The notes beneath the pieces were generated by a model, which saw only the letters and a program-made list of their open reading frames with translations, did no database searches and had not been told where the DNA came from. Shown one piece after another: positions 42,473 to 53,493 of a stretch of DNA of 53,493 nucleotides. The stretch covers positions 1 through 53,493 of the forward strand of contig NZ_JAQLEM010000017.1 in NCBI RefSeq assembly GCF_028209885.1. The letters run 5' to 3'. The stretch comes from Collinsella aerofaciens. GTDB lineage: Bacteria > Actinomycetota > Coriobacteriia > Coriobacteriales > Coriobacteriaceae. A program made the translations under genes and the position numbers. Position 1 is the first letter of the stretch; each line of letters opens with the position of its first letter.

Positions 42473-42572
42473 GCGGCCCCCAGAGCGTACAAGGTGGCAT
42501 GAAAAAGGCAGGGCATTGACCTTTTGGTCATGCCCTGCCTTTTGAATGACAGATTGTAGCTCTGGGGGCCGC
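42473..42572. terminator. rpoC terminator nested inside a longer inverted repeat
   Basis: The core AAAGGCAGGGCAT/ATGCCCTGCCTTT with inner GACC-TTTT-GGTC (42504-42542) has A and T runs on both sides and works in either direction. Around it a 14-bp perfect pair GCGGCCCCCAGAGC/GCTCTGGGGGCCGC (42473-42486/42559-42572) and a further TACAA/TTGTA pair close a 100-base structure. The remaining gap, 42384-42472 and 42573-42616, has only a hairpin CCGCCGTTC/GAACGGCGG (42589-42610). Confidence 0.85.
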
Positions 42573-42616
42573 GCAGCGACGGAGATCGCCGCCGTTCGTT
42601 AGAACGGCGGAACTAG

Positions 42617-47095
<4,479 letters not shown>

Positions 47096-47101
47096 AGTCA
47101 A

Positions 47102-50593
<3,492 letters not shown>

Positions 50594-50667
50594 CAGGTTT
50601 TTCCTCCTTCACGGAAATGCTCGGTGGGTTGGCGAGGCATAGCTTCGCCAGTTATCGCAACCTAATA

Positions 50668-50695
50668 GTTTATCAGGTACCGACCGTTGGGCAAG
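50668..50695 (-). promoter_or_regulatory. Probable rpoBC promoter
   Basis: On the minus strand TTGCCC (50690-50695) and TAAACT (50668-50673) are separated by 16 bases, 75 bases before the rpoB start. A second A+T-rich block lies further upstream (50700-50760). Confidence 0.5.
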
Positions 50696-50771
50696 AAAAG
50701 CCTTGACGCGATTGAGTTTTTGGAGTAGCAAAGTTTTTCGACAGAAAACACGCAGGTAGATAGTGGTATAC

Positions 50772-50785
50772 CGAACATCTGTTCA
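50772..50785. promoter_or_regulatory. LexA-like GAAC-N4-GTTC box
   Basis: CGAACATCTGTTCA fits the Gram-positive/actinobacterial SOS-box core GAAC-N4-GTTC. A partial second site (CTGTGAACAG) is nearby at 50794-50803. It lies about 100 bases upstream of the proposed rpoB promoter with no SOS gene beside it, so it may be fortuitous. Confidence 0.35.
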
Positions 50786-50827
50786 TATATTTTCTGTGAA
50801 CAGAGAGCCGGCAATCGCAGCTCTTAT

Positions 50828-50860
50828 AAAAAACGGGCGCGAACCGAGGTCCGCGCCCGT
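50828..50860 (-). terminator. Terminator after galU
   Basis: A perfect 9-bp stem ACGGGCGCG/CGCGCCCGT (50833-50841/50852-50860) is followed on the minus strand by TTTTTT, 20 bases past the galU stop. Confidence 0.92.
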
Positions 50861-50880
50861 AAATGTCGATGTCCGAAGGC

Positions 50881-51789
50881 TTACTTGCGCATCAAGCCGC
50901 CGCGCTCGTCGATGGCGTCCCAGAAGGCGCTTGCAAAGCGAGGATCGCTTGCAGCCATGAGAGCGTTGGTGGCCATCCAGCCAGAGGGAGTGCCGGTGTC
51001 GTAGCCCGACAGCGGGTCGATGACGACCGCGTACATGGCCTCGCGGTCGAGCGAGCGGGCCATGGCGTCGGTAAGCTGAATCTCGCCGCCCTTGCCGGCC
51101 TGCTGATCAGCGAGCAGGTCCATGACCAGCGGGCTCAGCAGATAACGGCCGACAATGTACAGGTTGGACGGAGCCGCCTCGGGAGCGGGCTTCTCGACCA
51201 GACCGCCGATGCGCCAGACAGCGCCCGGCTCTGCATCGGCAACGTCCTCGGCGCCCTCGAGCGAACCGACGCGCTCGCCGGCGATAACGCCGTAGCGGCT
51301 GACTTCCTCGGGCGAGCAAGCAGCGACGGCGATAACCGAAGCTCCACCGTGCTCCTTGGAAACGGCGAGCATCTTGTCGCAGATGTCGCGATTAGGCACA
51401 ACGTAGTCGCCCAGAAGAACCAGGAAGTTCTCCCCTGCCACGACGTCGGCAGCAGAGCGGATAGCATGGCCGAGGCCCTTGGGCTCGTACTGATAACGGA
51501 AGTCGACCGGCATACCGCCAGCGTGGGCGACGGCATCGGCATAGGCGTTCTTGCCGCGCTCGCGCAGCAGGTTCTCGAGCGAGCGATCGGGCTGGAAGTA
51601 GTTCAGTAGCTCGGGCTTACCGGGAGATGTAACGATGATGGCGTCGTCGACTTCCTCGGGGTCGAGCGCCTCCTCGACGACGTACTGAATGACGGGCTTG
51701 TCGAGCACCGGCAGCATCTCTTTGGGCGTGCACTTGGTGCCAGGCAGAAAACGCGTGCCAAGACCGGCGGCGGGGATGATTGCCTTCAT
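50881..51789 (-). CDS. galU: UTP-glucose-1-phosphate uridylyltransferase
   Basis: This 302-residue nucleotidyltransferase starts MKAIIPAAGLGTRFLPGTKCTPKEMLPV, the signature nucleotide-binding loop with the catalytic arginine and lysine, and has the VLLGDYVV (Asp) metal site. It makes UDP-glucose for glycolipids and polysaccharides. The ATG at 51789 is preceded by AAAGGATC; the 28-codon upstream frame is rejected. It is a single-gene unit between two terminators. Confidence 0.95.
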   Translation of the reverse strand: MKAIIPAAGLGTRFLPGTKCTPKEMLPVLDKPVIQYVVEEALDPEEVDDAIIVTSPGKPELLNYFQPDRSLENLLRERGKNAYADAVAHAGGMPVDFRYQYEPKGLGHAIRSAADVVAGENFLVLLGDYVVPNRDICDKMLAVSKEHGGASVIAVAACSPEEVSRYGVIAGERVGSLEGAEDVADAEPGAVWRIGGLVEKPAPEAAPSNLYIVGRYLLSPLVMDLLADQQAGKGGEIQLTDAMARSLDREAMYAVVIDPLSGYDTGTPSGWMATNALMAASDPRFASAFWDAIDERGGLMRK

Positions 51790-51885
51790 GTTATTCAAAG
51801 ATCCTTTCGCAGGCGCAAAAGCGCCCCATGCGTGCGGCGCACGGCCGCAGACCAAATTGCGATACCCAAGCATCTTACCGCTGGA

Positions 51886-51913
51886 ACTATATGTCGCTAC
51901 AAGGCAGAGACAA
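51886..51913 (-). promoter_or_regulatory. Probable galU promoter
   Basis: On the minus strand TTGTCT (51908-51913) and TATAGT (51886-51891) lie 16 bases apart. The rest of the 314-base gap up to rplL (51914-52040) has no supported gene. Confidence 0.55.
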
Positions 51914-52040
51914 TTCTTCAGCAGGTCAACGCAAATTATTGCTCGAATGGTGCAATTTTATTGCCCAACGGCAAGGCACCCGATACGACGCAAATCACAG
52001 AACATGGCAGTTTGAGCTACCGATGCCGAGGGACCGAAAA

Positions 52041-52075
52041 ACAAAAAAGACGGGGCTCGCAATGCGAACCCCGTC
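52041..52075 (-). terminator. Terminator of the rplJ-rplL operon
   Basis: A 12-bp stem (52049-52060/52064-52075, one wobble) is followed on the minus strand by TTTTTTGT, about 28 bases after the rplL stop. Confidence 0.93.
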
Positions 52076-52103
52076 TGCAAAGAAATCTGGCGAGAAAGCC
52101 TGA

Positions 52104-52481
52104 TTACTTGAGGGTGACAGCAGCGCCAGCAGCCTCGAGCTTCTCCTTGGCAGCCTCGGCGTCCTCCTTCTTGGCACCCTCGAGAACAGCCTTGGGAGCG
52201 CCCTCGACGACCTCCTTGGCCTCCTTCAGGCCAAGGTTGGTGAGCTCACGGACGGCCTTGATGACCTGGATCTTGTTGTCGCCGAAGCCCTCGAGCACGA
52301 CGTCAAACTCGGTCTTCTCCTCGGCCTCAGCAGCGCCAGCAGCGGGAGCGGCGACAACAGCGGCAGGAGCAGCGGCGGAAACGCCGAAGGTGTCCTCGAT
52401 AGCCTTAACGAGCTCGGAAGCCTCGAGAAGGGTCATTTCCTTAAGAGCATCGATGATCTCATCGGTGGTAAGCTTAGCCAT
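52104..52481 (-). CDS. rplL: 50S ribosomal protein L7/L12
   Basis: This 125-residue stalk protein has the N-terminal dimerisation helix, an Ala-rich hinge (about 38-52) and the factor-binding C-terminal domain ([35 protein letters not shown]). It recruits EF-G and EF-Tu. GAAAGGAC precedes the ATG at 52481; the slightly longer frame is not supported. Confidence 0.98.
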   Translation of the reverse strand: MAKLTTDEIIDALKEMTLLEASELVKAIEDTFGVSAAAPAAVVAAPAAGAAEAEEKTEFDVVLEGFGDNKIQVIKAVRELTNLGLKEAKEVVEGAPKAVLEGAKKEDAEAAKEKLEAAGAAVTLK

Positions 52482-52583
52482 TTCTAAGTCCTTTCGGTTT
52501 CCGTGTCTGTGCACGGAGATCAGTTAAAACACGGCGCGAATGCGCCAGGGGTGCGGCGTTGCCGCCGCGGGTGAAAACAGCGA

Positions 52584-53105
52584 CTAGGCTGCCTTCTGCT
52601 CGGAGACCTGCTGGATCGAACGAGCGAGACCAGAGGAAACGCCGTTGACGCAGACAGCGATGTCGCGAGCGAAACCGGAGATGAGACCGGCGATCTGGCC
52701 GAGAAGCTGATCCTTGGTGGGCAGCTCGGCGATAGCCTTAACATCATCAGCGGAAACGGCCTTGCCGTCGGAGATACCGCCCTTGATCTCAAGGACGCCC
52801 TTGGACTTAGCGGAGAAGTCCTTAAGGGCCTTAGCGGCCTCGACCGGCTCGGACTCGTAGAACACATAAGCGACGGGGCCGGCGAGAATCTCGTCGAGCT
52901 CGGGCTGCTCCTGGTTCTTGAGGGCGATCTTGACCAGGTTGTTCTTGTAGACCTTCATCTCGGCGCCGCACTCGCGAAGCTGATGACGCAGCTCCTGAGC
53001 CTGCTTAACCGTCAGACCGTTGTAGTTGACGACGAACAGACCGGCGTTCTCGGCGATACGGGACTCGATCTCTGCAACCTTGTCGATTTTGTACTGCTGG
53101 GGCAT
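52584..53105 (-). CDS. rplJ: 50S ribosomal protein L10
   Basis: This 173-residue L10 has the rRNA-binding N-terminal domain and the C-terminal helix that holds the L7/L12 dimers. Free L10-L12 complex binds the leader upstream and represses the operon in other bacteria. GAGGAGGTG precedes the ATG. Confidence 0.98.
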   Translation of the reverse strand: MPQQYKIDKVAEIESRIAENAGLFVVNYNGLTVKQAQELRHQLRECGAEMKVYKNNLVKIALKNQEQPELDEILAGPVAYVFYESEPVEAAKALKDFSAKSKGVLEIKGGISDGKAVSADDVKAIAELPTKDQLLGQIAGLISGFARDIAVCVNGVSSGLARSIQQVSEQKAA

Positions 53106-53321
53106 GAATTACACCTCCTCGAATTCTTTCCGGGCACGGTCCGCCACAAGGACGTGACGGGGGCATGTCCAAAAAGAAAGCCCCCGCGCTGCATGAGCGA
53201 CGGGGGCGAGAAGACATATCTACTCGACCACCTCGGCTGGCGGGATATCCCATTAAGCTCGCGGGCAATGCCCGTTTGCGCCGGCTGTCTCTGGCAGCGG
53301 ATTCGTGCGTGAACCGAAAGT
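53106..53321 (-). ncRNA. L10 leader RNA with attenuator
   Basis: Between promoter and rplJ the minus strand contains CCCGCCAGCCGAGGTGG, the hallmark of the L10 leader that binds the L10-L12 complex. It is followed by a rho-independent terminator (GCCCCCG-CGCT stem 53180-53190/53196-53207, then TTTCTTTTT). This is the usual attenuation arrangement for rplJL. Confidence 0.85.
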
Positions 53322-53350
53322 ATTATGGCGGGGACCCCGGCGTCGGTCAA
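53322..53350 (-). promoter_or_regulatory. Promoter of the rplJ-rplL operon
   Basis: On the minus strand TTGACC (53345-53350) and CATAAT (53322-53327) are exactly 17 bases apart, followed by the L10 leader. Confidence 0.75.
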
Positions 53351-53406
53351 CGGAAAACCGGGCTGTACACAATTCCACCATCCGGCCGCGCCGCCGAAGG
53401 CCAGGC

Positions 53407-53493
53407 GCAAGGTTTTCGCTCGGTCAAGTCCTGGCTCGCACGAAGAGCACATTAAGTGCTCTTCGGCTCGTGCGGAATCTACGAAAACCTTGC
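53407..53493. repeat. Large hairpin element, copy B (cut by the window end)
   Basis: Outer arms GCAAGGTTTTCG/CGAAAACCTTGC (53407-53418/53482-53493) enclose AGTCCTG (53427-53433), a perfect 10-bp hairpin CGAAGAGCAC-ATTAA-GTGCTCTTCG (53441-53465) and GTGCGGAA (53470-53477). The spacing of these three parts is identical to copy A at 40442-40582. The arm may extend past the window. Confidence 0.8.

Noticed and set aside
50763..50960. Small 65-codon plus-strand frame near the LexA-like box
   Set aside because: It runs through the galU terminator and into the antisense of galU, and has an Arg-rich shadow-type composition.
53012..53452. Minus-strand 146-codon frame over the L10 leader and hairpin element
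   Set aside because: The region is explained by the rplJ promoter, L10 leader, attenuator and hairpin repeat; the frame overlaps rplJ out of phase.

Overview
The window is high-G+C (roughly 60%) DNA, densely coding and mostly read from the minus strand. It appears to come from an anaerobic gut actinobacterium of the class Coriobacteriia, most likely Collinsella or a close relative. The reasons are the actinobacterial style of the ribosomal and RNA polymerase proteins, the fused AccD-AccA, FabK in place of FabI, and a selenium-type molybdenum hydroxylase purine cluster. The genus is inferred from sequence familiarity; no search was run.

Region 1 (about 1-11.1 kb) is a purine-catabolism island. 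A minus-strand operon reads NCS2 purine permease, SsnA-type aminohydrolase, YgfK-type flavin/iron-sulfur subunit, a 16-cysteine polyferredoxin and a fused [2Fe-2S]/molybdopterin xanthine dehydrogenase, and ends at a strong terminator. Long hairpins sit in its gaps. Its promoter carries a Fur-like box. A YheO/DauR-type regulator is divergent from it and RidA follows. The likely logic is uptake, deamination and Mo-dependent hydroxylation or reduction of purines, with electrons carried by the ferredoxin and YgfK.

Region 2 (11.3-17.3 kb) holds a U32 peptidase/RNA-hydroxylase family protein, a RluA-type pseudouridine synthase, a block of three 80-bp-spaced inverted repeats, and a DeoR regulator with a Gfo/Idh/MocA oxidoreductase. 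A pair of dyads 22 bp apart lies upstream of the oxidoreductase. The intergenic DNA carries recurring GGGGACAG-type motifs.

Region 3 (17.3-23.3 kb) is an S10-type ribosomal protein operon (rplC-D-W-B, rpsS, rplV, rpsC, rplP, rpmC, rpsQ, rplN, rplX). It lacks rpsJ at its head and ends at a terminator right after rplX. Region 4 (23.3-25.2 kb) holds a histidine phosphatase and a CDF metal transporter.

Region 5 (25.3-36.7 kb) is a complete type II fatty-acid synthesis operon: fabH, acpP, fabK, fabD, fabG, fabF, accB, fabZ, accC, accDA, with an orphan PTS EIIC as last gene. It is divergent from birA, and two copies of an 18-bp operator-like repeat lie between them.

Region 6 (36.8-53.5 kb) is the str/rpo supercluster: rpsL-rpsG-fusA-rpsJ, an ECF sigma factor with its probable anti-sigma factor, rpoB-rpoC, galU, and rplJ-rplL behind an L10 leader and attenuator. 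No tuf gene is present between fusA and rpsJ. Two copies of a large hairpin element with fixed internal geometry (40442-40582 and 53407 to the window end) are the most novel-looking non-coding features.
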